Source: Paenibacillus physcomitrellae
GTDB lineage: Bacteria; Bacillota; Bacilli; Paenibacillales; Paenibacillaceae
DNA: 64,000 bases
Direction: 5' to 3'
Assembly (NCBI RefSeq): GCF_002240225.1
Contig: NZ_CP022584.1
Coordinates: 3,934,094 to 3,998,093 of the forward strand
The notes beneath the pieces are model-generated. The model was given only the letters and a program-made list of their open reading frames with translations. It ran no database searches and was not told the origin of the DNA. Position numbers and translations under genes: made by a program. The first letter of the stretch is position 1; each line of letters starts with the position of its first letter. This document shows positions 7,003 through 15,838 of this stretch, in pieces.

Positions 7003-8777
7003 GAATGAAGACCACTTTCCGGTCGCGGATTCTGGCGAGTTATATTTTTCTGATTGCGGTGCCGCTCATCGTGCTTGGGGTGCTGTATTACCGGACGAGT
7101 CTGCAGGTGGTGCGGGAGCAGGCGCAGCGGAACGAATATGAGATCGTGAAGAAAAACAACGCGCTCATGGACACGAAGCTCGGGATGATCGAGCAGAACA
7201 GCCAGGCTCTATTTCTGGATAAGGATTTGTTCCGCATCTTCAGCAACCTCGATCCTTCCAATCAAGCGGAGTTGTTTGAAGCGGACCGCCAGGTTTCGTC
7301 GGTGCTGGGCAAATATTTTACGTTAAATGAGGATGTCTATGCTTACCAGCTGTGGACGTCCTATTTCACTTTCGGGCAAAGTCTGCCGCAGGGTGATCCC
7401 ACCCAGTCCGACGTGTACCGCAAGGCCAAGGAGGCCGGGGGCAAACTGGTCTGGTATCCGACCTATAATTTCTCCAGTATGTTTAATCAGTCTTATTTGC
7501 AGGGCGGCAGCCTGGATTTCAGCCATTTGTTCTCCGCGACGCGGTACATGGACTTCTCGTATTTGACGAATACAACGCTTGAGAAAATGCCTCCCGGCGC
7601 GGAGCGCCCGGTTCTGACGATCAGCTTCAAACTAGATGCTTTGAAATCGCTTTATGAAGAGAGCTTTCCGGAGGGCTCCAGCTATTTGATCCTGGATTCC
7701 AATGATCAGGTCGTGGCGAGCAGCGATCCCGCTAAAATCACGCAAAACGACAAAGAGCCGTGGCTGCAGCAGCTGCAGCGGCAGAACAGCGGCACGCTCA
7801 GAATGAAGCTGGACGGGAAACCGGTCATCGTCTGCTTTGATCGCTCCGCCGTTACCGGCTGGATTTCGGTGGTCTGGACGCCGGAGTCGGCGCTGGTAAG
7901 CAGCCTGGTGCCGGTCATCCGCACGTCAAGCCTGCTTGTGGCGGTGATGATGGGCATCCTGGCGTTAGTATTGGCGTATTTCATGGCAGGCCGGATTACG
8001 AAGCCAATCAAAAAGCTGCTGAGCGCAATGCGGTCGGTAGGCGGAGGGGATTTTCAGACCCAGGTGGCTTATCATAGCAACGACGAGTTTGGGATTCTGC
8101 TCTACCGCTTCAACCGCATGAACGAACAAATCCGGGTGCTGGTGACGGAGAATTATGAGATCAAGCTGCGGGAGCAGGAGGCGGAGATTCAGGCGCTCAG
8201 CATGCAGATGAATCCGCATTTTCTGTACAACACGTTAAACGTCATGAACTGGACGGCGATTGAGAACGGGCAGCGCGAGCTCAGCAAAATGCTTGTTTGT
8301 TTATCGAGCATGCTGCACTATACGTCGCGGAAGGATTGGGGAGCGGTTCATCTGTCGGAGGAAACGGCGTGGATGAGCAATTATTTTTATATTATGAGCG
8401 CCCGCTTTGAGGACAAGTTCACCGTGAGCTATGACATTGATCCCCGGCTGTATGAATTTAAGGTTCCGCGCCTGCTGTTTCAGCCTTTTGTTGAAAATGC
8501 GATTTTGCACGGCTTTGACCAGGTCGATACAGGAGGGGCCATTGCTATCCGCGGCTGGATCGAAGGGGACACCCGGCATTTCGAGATTGCCGATAACGGC
8601 CGGGGGATGAGCAGCGAAACGGTGCAGGCGATTTTGTATGAGGAGTCCACTTCGATTGGCATTAAAAATACGATCGCCCGGATTCACTTAACGTATGGCG
8701 GGGAATACGGCATCTCCATCAGCTCCGAGCCGGGTTCGGGAACAAGGGTGCGGATCAGGCTGCCGCTGCATGCCTAA
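6999..8777 (+). CDS. YesM-type sensor histidine kinase
   Basis: A membrane sensor kinase of 592 residues. Transmembrane helix 1 lies near residues 10-30, an extracellular dCache-like sensor at about 35-285, and helix 2 near 300-325, followed by HAMP (about 325-378). The His_kinase domain has the phospho-acceptor His407 in MQMNPHFLYNTLN, and the ATPase domain has the N box FQPFVENAILHGF and G boxes DNGRGM and GSGTRVRIRLP. ATG at 6999 overlaps the regulator stop as ATGA, so translation is coupled. The extracellular sensor probably detects a sugar directly or through the binding protein. It should phosphorylate Asp53 of the partner encoded just upstream. The ORF could extend upstream, but the coupled start is far more likely. 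Confidence 0.92.
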   Translation: MRMKTTFRSRILASYIFLIAVPLIVLGVLYYRTSLQVVREQAQRNEYEIVKKNNALMDTKLGMIEQNSQALFLDKDLFRIFSNLDPSNQAELFEADRQVSSVLGKYFTLNEDVYAYQLWTSYFTFGQSLPQGDPTQSDVYRKAKEAGGKLVWYPTYNFSSMFNQSYLQGGSLDFSHLFSATRYMDFSYLTNTTLEKMPPGAERPVLTISFKLDALKSLYEESFPEGSSYLILDSNDQVVASSDPAKITQNDKEPWLQQLQRQNSGTLRMKLDGKPVIVCFDRSAVTGWISVVWTPESALVSSLVPVIRTSSLLVAVMMGILALVLAYFMAGRITKPIKKLLSAMRSVGGGDFQTQVAYHSNDEFGILLYRFNRMNEQIRVLVTENYEIKLREQEAEIQALSMQMNPHFLYNTLNVMNWTAIENGQRELSKMLVCLSSMLHYTSRKDWGAVHLSEETAWMSNYFYIMSARFEDKFTVSYDIDPRLYEFKVPRLLFQPFVENAILHGFDQVDTGGAIAIRGWIEGDTRHFEIADNGRGMSSETVQAILYEESTSIGIKNTIARIHLTYGGEYGISISSEPGSGTRVRIRLPLHA

Positions 8778-8810
8778 AAATAGTCCACCCTTCCAAAGAG
8801 TTTCGGGTTA

Positions 8811-8824
8811 TGTAAGCGCTGCCC
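8811..8824 (+). promoter_or_regulatory. Candidate cre site (CcpA catabolite repression)
   Basis: TGTAAGCGCTGCCC matches the cre consensus TGTAAGCGCTTACA at 11 of 14 positions, with a perfect left half and centre. It sits about 70 bases upstream of the binding-protein start, where CcpA would repress the transporter operon when preferred sugars are present. Based on sequence match only. Confidence 0.5.
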
Positions 8825-8895
8825 TTGAATTTATAATCAAAGCAACATAGACTGCAGCTATGAATCCAAGGATGGAATCGAGAGGGGTTCAGGAA

Positions 8896-10299
8896 ATGAA
8901 AAGACAAAGGAAACCGATCATAGTCCTCATCGTCTTGATGTTTATGTTTGTTGCCGTCATCTCCGGCTGCGGAACACCTGGTGCGAGCAACAACTCATCC
9001 TCGCCTTCGGCATCCGGCGAATCCGGCTCGAAGGAGAAAATTACGCTCCGCATGACCGTATGGGGTTCACCGGAGGAAGTCGCTGCCTACAAATTTGCGA
9101 TTCAGCGTTTCGAAGAGAAGTTCCCGAATATCAAGGTGGAGCTGCAGCATATTGCCGCTGATTATGACACCAAGCTGACGACGATGGTGGCGGGCAATGA
9201 CGTACCGGATATCGCCATGATGGAATCGGGTACGATCGCCTACCCGCTCGCCGAGCAGGGGAAATTCTATAATCTGCAGGAGTTTCTGAGCAAAGACCAG
9301 TTCATCAACGTGGACAGTCTCGTTCCGAACATCATGTATTCGCTGGAGCCGGGCAACGTGATCGGCATCGGGCCTGGCCCGGAATCCTTTGGCCTCTTCT
9401 ACAATGAAGATATCTTTAAGGAAGCAGGCATTGCCCCTCCTCCAAGCAAGCTGTCGGAGGCCTGGACATGGGATGAATTTGTGGACGTAGCCAAAAAGCT
9501 GACCGTCGATAAAAATGGCAAGACCGCCGATGATCCGGACTTTGATCCTAAAAACATCAAGCAATACGGCGTAAGCGCCTCGACCTGGTGGGGCGTGTAC
9601 AGCAACTTCATTTATTCTAACGGCGGGGATTTTGTCTCTGCGGACGGCAAAAAGTTTGCTTTAAATGAACCTGCGGCAGTGGATGCGCTGCAAAAAATGT
9701 CCGACTTGATCAATGTCTATCATGTTTCGCCTTCACCGGTGCAAGCGAAGAACATCCCGGCCACCAACATTGCGCTGCAAACCAAAAAGGTGGCGATGGC
9801 CATTGACGGGCAGTGGGCGACCGCCGGACTGGCGCAGTCCAAATTTAATTTCAACGTAGGCGTATTGCCTGTTCTGAAAGACCCGGTCACGACCGTCGTT
9901 TGCGGCATGTTCTCGATGTTCAAATCGACGAAACATCCGCAGGAGGCCTGGGAGCTGCTGAAGGCTTTGATCGATCCGGAGGCTTCGATCGAAATGATTA
10001 CGAGCGGCACCTGGATGCCGTCGTATAAGAATTGGTACACCGAACCGGATATGCTCGCCAAATGGACGGACAATCTGGATGCACGCCCGTCCGGCTATAA
10101 AGACGCCATCGTGGACGTCATTTTGACGAAAGGACATCAGACGCCAACCGGCTATGTAAAGAACTTCAACAAGATCATGGACATCGTGAATCCGGCCTTG
10201 GATAAAGTGTGGCTGGGCCAGCAGACGGCGCAGGAAGCGATGGATGCAGTCGCCGCCAAAGCGCAGGCGCAGGTGCAGGGACGGCGGGATATTAAATAG
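8896..10299 (+). CDS. Sugar ABC transporter substrate-binding lipoprotein (CUT1)
   Basis: An extracellular solute-binding protein of family 1, about 467 residues. A lipoprotein signal peptide ends in VAVISGC with lipidation at Cys25, followed by a Ser/Gly/Asn-rich tether and then the two-lobe domain starting ITLRMTVWGSPEEVAAYKFA. It captures an oligosaccharide outside the membrane and delivers it to the two permeases that follow. The ATG at 8896 is chosen over one at 8860 because GAGGGG precedes it at normal spacing and it gives a proper signal peptide. No ATPase gene is present, so an MsmX-like shared ATPase is expected to power it. The neighbouring GH127 and GH43 genes suggest arabinose-containing oligosaccharides. 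Confidence 0.9.
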   Translation: MKRQRKPIIVLIVLMFMFVAVISGCGTPGASNNSSSPSASGESGSKEKITLRMTVWGSPEEVAAYKFAIQRFEEKFPNIKVELQHIAADYDTKLTTMVAGNDVPDIAMMESGTIAYPLAEQGKFYNLQEFLSKDQFINVDSLVPNIMYSLEPGNVIGIGPGPESFGLFYNEDIFKEAGIAPPPSKLSEAWTWDEFVDVAKKLTVDKNGKTADDPDFDPKNIKQYGVSASTWWGVYSNFIYSNGGDFVSADGKKFALNEPAAVDALQKMSDLINVYHVSPSPVQAKNIPATNIALQTKKVAMAIDGQWATAGLAQSKFNFNVGVLPVLKDPVTTVVCGMFSMFKSTKHPQEAWELLKALIDPEASIEMITSGTWMPSYKNWYTEPDMLAKWTDNLDARPSGYKDAIVDVILTKGHQTPTGYVKNFNKIMDIVNPALDKVWLGQQTAQEAMDAVAAKAQAQVQGRRDIK

Positions 10300-10318
10300 C
10301 GAAGAAAACCGCGAGGCT

Positions 10319-10370
10319 GCGAGGAAGCGAAGACGACGTTCTGCTTAATGGGCCATTGTCTTCTTCCTCG
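10319..10370 (+). promoter_or_regulatory. Stem-loop between binding-protein and permease genes
   Basis: CGAGGAAGCGAAGAC and GTCTTCTTCCTCG form a long imperfect stem with about 24 bases of loop and no T-run. Hairpins at this place in binding-protein operons often protect the upstream mRNA or attenuate reading into the permeases, so the binding protein is made in excess. Confidence 0.55.
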
Positions 10371-10395
10371 GGAGCTTACGGGAGGGGAGGCAGAC

Positions 10396-11283
10396 ATGCG
10401 CAAAGGCTTATGGTACGGACTGCTGTTCACCGCGCCGGCGATCCTTGGTTTTATCATTTTCACGCTGGGACCGATGATTGCAAGCTTGGTGCTCAGCTTA
10501 ACCAACTACAACGTATTTAAGGATCAGACCTCTTTTGTCGGATTCAGCAACTATGCGAGACTGTTTTCCGGGGAGGACGACCTTTTTTATAAATCTTTGG
10601 GGGTCACTTTCTATTTTGTACTCCTACGGGTGCCGGCCGTTATTATTGTATCCTTTGCCATAGCTTTATTGCTGAACATGAACGTGAAGGGCAGAGCGGT
10701 GTTCCGGACGATTATTTACCTGCCGAGCATCGTGCCGGCCGTAGCGTCAGCGATGATCTGGATGTGGCTGATGAACCCGGATTTGGGGCTGCTGAATTCG
10801 ATGCTGGGCTGGCTGCATATTCCGGCGAGCAATTGGCTGTATGCGGAAGGCTCCGTTATTCCTTCGGTTGTGCTGACCACGCTGTGGGGGATCGGCAGCA
10901 CGGTGATTATTTTTCTGGCCGGTCTGTCGGGGATTCCCCAATCTTATTACGAGGCGATTGAAGTGGACGGGGGAGGCTGGTACAGCAAGCTGCGCCAGAT
11001 TACGATTCCGATGGTTTCGCCTACGTTGTTTTTTAATACGATCATGGCGATCATAGGCTCCTTCCAGGTCTTTAACGAAGCCTACATTCTGACCCAGGGC
11101 GGACCGAACAACCGAAGTTTGTTTTATGTGTTCTACCTGTGGAGAACCGGCTTCCGGGACACCGAGATGGGTTATGCCTCGGCATTGGCCTGGATTCTAT
11201 TCCTCATTATCATGGTGTTTACGTTCATCACCTTTAAAACCTCGAAGTCCTGGGTGTATTACGAAGGAGGGGAGCGCCCGTGA
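10396..11283 (+). CDS. Sugar ABC transporter permease (MalF/UgpA type)
   Basis: One half of the transmembrane channel, about 295 residues with six predicted helices starting LWYGLLFTAPAILGFI. The cytoplasmic EAA loop, which docks on the ATPase, is visible as EAIEVDGGGWYSKLRQITIP. ATG at 10396 follows GGGAGGGGAGG. A longer frame from 10348 exists but lacks a ribosome site. It pairs with the next permease, which it overlaps by 4 bases (GTGA). Substrate as for the binding protein upstream. Confidence 0.92.
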   Translation: MRKGLWYGLLFTAPAILGFIIFTLGPMIASLVLSLTNYNVFKDQTSFVGFSNYARLFSGEDDLFYKSLGVTFYFVLLRVPAVIIVSFAIALLLNMNVKGRAVFRTIIYLPSIVPAVASAMIWMWLMNPDLGLLNSMLGWLHIPASNWLYAEGSVIPSVVLTTLWGIGSTVIIFLAGLSGIPQSYYEAIEVDGGGWYSKLRQITIPMVSPTLFFNTIMAIIGSFQVFNEAYILTQGGPNNRSLFYVFYLWRTGFRDTEMGYASALAWILFLIIMVFTFITFKTSKSWVYYEGGERP

Positions 11284-12110
11284 GAACGTCGAAGCTTACG
11301 CTGGCCGCAGGGTATACGGCTCTTATCCTGATTTCGCTCATGTTTATTATTCCGTTCATCTGGCTCCTTCGCAGCTCGCTGATGGATTTATCGCAAATCT
11401 TCACGATGCCGCCCGAATGGATTCCGGAGCCGTTTCATTGGGATAATTTCCGGAGGGCGCTGACCGCGCTGCCTTTTGACATCTTTTTTAAGAATACGCT
11501 TATCATTGTGATCGGTGTTCTGATTGGAACGGTGGCGACCAGCAGCATTGCCGCCTTCGGGTTTGCGCGCATTCAATGGAAGGGCCGGGATACCGTGTTT
11601 GCCATTCTGATGACCAGCATGATGCTGCCGTTTGCGGTGACGATGATTCCAAGCTTTCTGGGCTGGAAAATGCTCGGCTTCTACGACACGCTGTATCCGC
11701 TGATCGTGCCCGCTTACTTCGGAGGGGGAATCTTTAATATTTTCCTGCTGCGGCAGTTTTATTTAACGATTCCCAGAGATTTCGACGAGGCAGCCGTTGT
11801 GGACGGGGCCAGCTATTTTCAGATTTACTGGAGCATTATTTTCCCGCTGAGCCGTTCGGCGCTTATTGTGGTGGCTCTGTTCAGCTTCCTGGGCTCCTGG
11901 AACGACTTTATGGGGCCGCTGATTTATTTGAAGAGCGACAAGCTGTTTACGCTGGCTTTAGGTTTGCAGATGTTCCAGGGTTCGTATAGTGCGCAGTGGG
12001 ATTTGCTGATGGCGGCTTCGGCGGTGGTGGTGCTGCCTTGCGTGGTTGTATTTCTGATCGGACAACGTTATTTCCTGGAGGGCATCACTTTAACGGGACT
12101 GAAGGGATAA
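11280..12110 (+). CDS. Sugar ABC transporter permease (MalG/UgpE type)
   Basis: Second half of the channel, 276 residues and six helices, starting with GTG at 11280 inside the stop of the previous gene. The EAA motif reads EAAVVDGASYFQIYWSIIFP, and a SFLGSWNDFMGPLIYL segment typical of MalG-type permeases follows. It works as a heterodimer with the preceding permease. The GH127 gene starts 20 bases downstream in the same transcript. Confidence 0.92.
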   Translation: MRTSKLTLAAGYTALILISLMFIIPFIWLLRSSLMDLSQIFTMPPEWIPEPFHWDNFRRALTALPFDIFFKNTLIIVIGVLIGTVATSSIAAFGFARIQWKGRDTVFAILMTSMMLPFAVTMIPSFLGWKMLGFYDTLYPLIVPAYFGGGIFNIFLLRQFYLTIPRDFDEAAVVDGASYFQIYWSIIFPLSRSALIVVALFSFLGSWNDFMGPLIYLKSDKLFTLALGLQMFQGSYSAQWDLLMAASAVVVLPCVVVFLIGQRYFLEGITLTGLKG

Positions 12111-12129
12111 GGAAAGCGAGGAGAGGTTA

Positions 12130-13977
12130 GTGACGACAACTGCAAAGCAAGTGGGGGTTGTGAACTGGGATGAAGTCTCTTTCACAAAAGTGAAAATGAC
12201 GGATCACTTCTGGCGGCCGCGGCTCGAAGTCTTAAACAAGATTACGCTGCCCAGCTGCCTGGAGAAATGCGAGGATACGGGCCGCATCGCGAATTTCGCC
12301 AAAGCCGGCGGCCTGATCGAAGGGGAGTTCGAGGGGATTTACTTCAATGATTCCGATGTGTATAAGGTGCTCGAAGGGGTGGCTTATTCGCTGATGCTGG
12401 AGCGGGATAAGGGGCTGGAGGCTGAAGCGGACCGGATCATTGATCTTATTGCCGCGGCACAGGAACCGGACGGTTATTTATGCACGTATTATACGCTGGT
12501 CGCTCCGGACGACAAATGGACGGACATGGAGAAACATGAAATGTACAACGGAGGGCATCTGATCGAAGCTGCCGTTGCTTACTTTGATGCCACCGGAAAA
12601 AGAAAGCTGCTTGACGTCGCCTGCCGGCTGGCCGATCATTACGACCAAACCTTCGGCCCGGGCAAGCGGCATTGGGTGGAAGGGCATCAGGAAGTCGAAC
12701 TGGCGCTGATCAAGCTTTACCGGGCTACCGGGGAGGAACGGTATTGGAAGCTGGCCTGCTGGCTGCTGGAAGAACGGGGGCACGGCCATGGCGTTGGCGC
12801 CATCTGGGATAAACCGGAGTGGGGACCCGCCTACTGCCAGGACGATGTGCCGGTCCGGGAGATTAAGAAAGTAACGGGACATGCCGTTCGCGCCATGTAC
12901 CTCTATTCGGCGATGGCCGATGCCGTGCATGTGTCGGGCGATCCGGCTTATGTAGACGCTTTGCAACGCGTCTGGGCGCATACGGTAGAGCGCAATATGT
13001 ATGTGACTGGAGGCATCGGGCCTTCCCATCACAATGAAGGTTTTACGCATGACTATGATTTGCCGAATGAATCTGCTTACTGCGAAACCTGCGCAGCCAT
13101 TGCCATGGTGTTCTGGAACCACCGGATGAACCTGCTCTTTGGGGACGGCAAATATGCGGATGTGGTCGAGCGTGAAATGTATAACGGCGCGCTGTCCGGC
13201 ATTGCTTTGTCGGGGGACCGTTTTTTCTACGTAAATCCGCTTGCCTCTGAGGGGCATCATCACCGCGTGCCTTGGTTTGATACCTCCTGCTGCCCGACGA
13301 ATCTGGCCCGTTTCCTGCCCTCCATCGGACAATATGTGTATGCCCGGACGGATCAAGGCCTTGTGGTCAACCAGTATATGCAAGGTGAAGCCGAAATTGC
13401 GCTGAAGAACGGGAACCGGGTCACGCTGAAACAGAAGACCTCCTACCCTTGGAGCGGAACCGTCCAGCTGGAGGTGTCCCCGGAGACAAGCGGCGTGTTC
13501 ACTCTCCAATTGCGGGTGCCCGGCTGGTGCCGAGGCTACCGGGTTCAGGCGGGAGGAGAATGGCTGTCCGGCGTGGAAGCTTTAGTGGAACGCGGTTATC
13601 TTTCGATTGAGCGTCATTGGGCCGCGGGCGATACGATTCTCCTGGAACTCGATATGCCTGTTCAGCTGAATCGGGCCAAACAGGAAGTGGAAGCCGACAG
13701 AGGCCGGGTCGCTGTGCAGCGTGGTCCCGTCGTTTATTGCATCGAGCAAGTTGATCATCCCGGGCTGAAGTATGATGAAATGACTTGGTCCGCTTTCGGG
13801 AAGCTGCGGGTTGAATACCGCTCAGACCTGCTGGGCGGGATTGCTGCGCTCGAAGGCAAAGACGGAAGCGGCAGGACCTGCCGGTTTATCCCTTATTATG
13901 CCTGGGATAACCGGGAGCCGGGATTTATGCAGGTGTGGATCCGGGAGAAGGAAGAGGAGCAGCTTTATAAGTTCTAG
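12130..13977 (+). CDS. GH127-type beta-L-arabinofuranosidase (DUF1680)
   Basis: A 615-residue intracellular glycosidase without signal peptide. Every residue of the zinc-cysteine active site known from HypBA1 (GH127) can be matched by order and, for the first three, by exact spacing: acid/base Glu303 (NEGFTHDYDLPN), zinc ligands Glu319 and Cys321 (YCETCA), then Cys387 (nucleophile) and Cys388 in TSCCPTNLARF. The family cleaves terminal beta-L-arabinofuranose from plant oligosaccharides, for example extensin-type side chains. The related GH146 family shares this fold, so assignment between the two needs comparison. It starts with GTG at 12130 behind GAGGAGAGG. It is co-transcribed with the ABC permeases, so imported arabinosides are probably hydrolysed inside the cell. 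Confidence 0.88.
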   Translation: MTTTAKQVGVVNWDEVSFTKVKMTDHFWRPRLEVLNKITLPSCLEKCEDTGRIANFAKAGGLIEGEFEGIYFNDSDVYKVLEGVAYSLMLERDKGLEAEADRIIDLIAAAQEPDGYLCTYYTLVAPDDKWTDMEKHEMYNGGHLIEAAVAYFDATGKRKLLDVACRLADHYDQTFGPGKRHWVEGHQEVELALIKLYRATGEERYWKLACWLLEERGHGHGVGAIWDKPEWGPAYCQDDVPVREIKKVTGHAVRAMYLYSAMADAVHVSGDPAYVDALQRVWAHTVERNMYVTGGIGPSHHNEGFTHDYDLPNESAYCETCAAIAMVFWNHRMNLLFGDGKYADVVEREMYNGALSGIALSGDRFFYVNPLASEGHHHRVPWFDTSCCPTNLARFLPSIGQYVYARTDQGLVVNQYMQGEAEIALKNGNRVTLKQKTSYPWSGTVQLEVSPETSGVFTLQLRVPGWCRGYRVQAGGEWLSGVEALVERGYLSIERHWAAGDTILLELDMPVQLNRAKQEVEADRGRVAVQRGPVVYCIEQVDHPGLKYDEMTWSAFGKLRVEYRSDLLGGIAALEGKDGSGRTCRFIPYYAWDNREPGFMQVWIREKEEEQLYKF

Positions 13978-14000
13978 AAGTTAGAAAGGAGCGACTGCAA

Positions 14001-14921
14001 TTGCCGCCACTAAACATCGCGAATCCGATCATTCCCGGCTGGTATGCGGACCCTGAAGCCAGAACGTATGAGGGGAAACACTGGATCTTTGCGACCCGGT
14101 CCTTCACGGAATATACGAAGCAGATGAATCTGGACGCCTTCAGCTCCGATAATCTGACCGATTGGGAGAAACATGAAGGCATAATCGAAATGGCCGATTT
14201 CCCTTGGATTTGGAGAGCGGTTTGGGCACCCACCCATATCGAACACAACGGAAAATATTATCTCGTCTTTGCCTCCAACGATATTCAATCCGACGAGGAA
14301 ATCGGCGGTTTGGAGATTGCGGTTGCCGACCGCCCGGAAGGGCCATACAGGGGTCACTTGGGGAAACCGCTGGTGAACCGGTTTATTCATCAGGCCCAGC
14401 CGATTGATGCCCATCTGTTCAAAGACGAGGATGGAACCGTTTATCTCTACTACGGCGGCTGGGGACACTGCAACGTGGCACAAATGAATGACGAGATGAC
14501 CGGATTTGTTCCGTTGACGGGCAATAGCGAGGATAGCGGACAGAGTACGGATAGCGTGGAAGAATTCCGTTCCATCACGCCGGAGGGATATGTGGAAGGT
14601 CCCTGCATGATCAAGAAAGACGGACTCTATTATCTCATGTGGTCCATGGGCGGCTGGACGAACGGAACCTACCGCGTAGCTTATGGCGTGAGCGACAATC
14701 CTCTGGGGCCGTTCGAGAATAAAGGCACGATTCTGGAGCGGCAGGAGCCGATTGCAGAAGGTCCGGGGCATCACGGTTACCTGCATCTCCAGGAGCAGGA
14801 CGAATGGCTGATTGTCTATCACCGCCGAATTATCGGAGATACGGAGCCTGGGCATCGCCAGCTGTGCATCGACCGGATGCGGATCGGTGGAGAAACGATT
14901 GAGCCGGTGGTTATGACCTGA
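14001..14921 (+). CDS. GH43-family glycoside hydrolase
   Basis: A five-bladed beta-propeller enzyme of 306 residues, intracellular by lack of a signal. The family's catalytic triad is visible: base Asp17 in GWYADPEA, pKa-modulating Asp136 in PIDAHLF, and acid Glu199 in YVEGPCMIKKDG. GH43 members act on alpha-L-arabinofuranosides, arabinans or beta-xylosides, with inversion. Next to GH127 the first is the more likely substrate class. The start is TTG at 14001 with GAAAGGA ten bases upstream. It is the last gene of the locus: a terminator follows within 50 bases. Subfamily cannot be set from sequence reading alone. Confidence 0.88.
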   Translation: MPPLNIANPIIPGWYADPEARTYEGKHWIFATRSFTEYTKQMNLDAFSSDNLTDWEKHEGIIEMADFPWIWRAVWAPTHIEHNGKYYLVFASNDIQSDEEIGGLEIAVADRPEGPYRGHLGKPLVNRFIHQAQPIDAHLFKDEDGTVYLYYGGWGHCNVAQMNDEMTGFVPLTGNSEDSGQSTDSVEEFRSITPEGYVEGPCMIKKDGLYYLMWSMGGWTNGTYRVAYGVSDNPLGPFENKGTILERQEPIAEGPGHHGYLHLQEQDEWLIVYHRRIIGDTEPGHRQLCIDRMRIGGETIEPVVMT

Positions 14922-14967
14922 TCTAATTTAATTTGGCTTAACTTGTTTGGCTTTATAATCCTTCATG

Positions 14968-15000
14968 AAGACACCTGCTGTTACCGGCAGGTGTCTTTCG
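14968..15000 (+). terminator. Rho-independent terminator of the arabinoside operon
   Basis: AGACACCTGC and GCAGGTGTCT form a 10-bp perfect stem with a TGTTACCG loop, followed by TTCG; the T-tract is short, but the stem is strong and well placed. Confidence 0.75.
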
Positions 15001-15081
15001 GTATAATATGGAAGGAGTTGTTCAGCCATTGAAGAGAAGGATTTACATAGTTAATAAGGCATTAGGACGGGGAGCGAAGTC

Positions 15082-15471
15082 ATGATCGAAGTAGCCGCAG
15101 CCATCATTGAAAATGAACAAGGCCAAATATTAATTGCCAGACGTAAGAAAGAAAAATCCCAGGGTGGCCTGTGGGAGTTCCCCGGCGGTAAGCTGGAGCC
15201 TGATGAATCGGTTGAGGCATGTCTGAAGCGGGAGCTCCGGGAGGAAATGAACATTGAGATCCAGCCGTATGAATCGTTTGGCGTGAATGAACATGACTAC
15301 GGATCGGTGCATATCCGATTGTTTGCGTATAAGGCGACCTTTGTCAGAGGAGAAATCGTACTCGTTGATCACGACCGTGTGGAATGGGTGCGTCCCGAAG
15401 AGTTGAAGACGTATGAGTTTGCTCCGGCGGACGTGAAGTTTGTGGAGATGTTAATGCTGGAGAGGGAATAG
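15082..15471 (+). CDS. NUDIX hydrolase, MutT/8-oxo-dGTPase type
   Basis: A 129-residue protein with the Nudix box GGKLEPDESVEACLKRELRE followed by EMNIEIQ, matching GX5EX7REUXEEXGU except for small changes at the end. The N-terminus (VAAAIIENEQGQILIARRKK) and LWEFPGGK match pyrimidine/8-oxo-dGTP pyrophosphohydrolases, which clean oxidised or unusual nucleotides from the pool. It is a single-gene unit between a terminator and a long intergenic region, unrelated to the sugar loci around it. The exact substrate is not predictable. Confidence 0.88.
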   Translation: MIEVAAAIIENEQGQILIARRKKEKSQGGLWEFPGGKLEPDESVEACLKRELREEMNIEIQPYESFGVNEHDYGSVHIRLFAYKATFVRGEIVLVDHDRVEWVRPEELKTYEFAPADVKFVEMLMLERE

Positions 15472-15686
15472 CCGTAAGTTGGAGTCTCTCTTTATTGCTG
15501 TTAAGGAGACCAAGAGAATGGCATGGATTGAAAATTTATAGGAAAATGCGTGCAGGGAAGCAGTAAGGGAACGGGAAAAGTACATGCGGACTGGACTCGC
15601 TATACTAGATTACCGTAACGGATAACCATTAAATTGAACCATTGCAGAGAGGTAGTAGAATTAAATGAATTCTGGCTCATCTTAAA

Positions 15687-15702
15687 TGACGTACGTACAT
15701 CA
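15687..15702. promoter_or_regulatory. Operator O1 for the LacI-type regulator
   Basis: TGACGTACGTACATCA has one change from the perfect palindrome TGATGTACGTACATCA found at the second site about 1.27 kb downstream. It sits upstream of the regulator promoter, so autoregulation or DNA looping with the downstream site is likely. Confidence 0.75.
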
Positions 15703-15730
15703 AAATATCGAAATTTTTAATCAAATTTTA

Positions 15731-15759
15731 TTGACACCTAAAAAAATCAGCGTTATGAT
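15731..15759 (+). promoter_or_regulatory. Sigma-A promoter of the LacI-type regulator gene
   Basis: TTGACA, a 17-base spacer and TATGAT: close to the ideal vegetative promoter. It lies about 80 bases before the regulator start and about 30 bases downstream of operator O1. Confidence 0.8.
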
Positions 15760-15838
15760 CGTGACAACACCTAACATATAACACTACAACAGTTTTTATC
15801 ATTGCCATATGAAAGCGAATACAGTTGCGGAGCGAATT

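Larger units (their letters stand above)
15472..15838. other. Intergenic region upstream of the LacI-type regulator
   Basis: 367 bases. The first 200 hold nothing recognisable. Then come an operator-like palindrome (15687-15702) and a strong promoter (15731-15759) for the regulator gene. Confidence 0.6.

Noticed and set aside
12478..13509. 343-codon minus-strand frame
   Set aside because: Lies wholly inside the GH127 gene, whose active site is intact; GC-rich antisense shadow.
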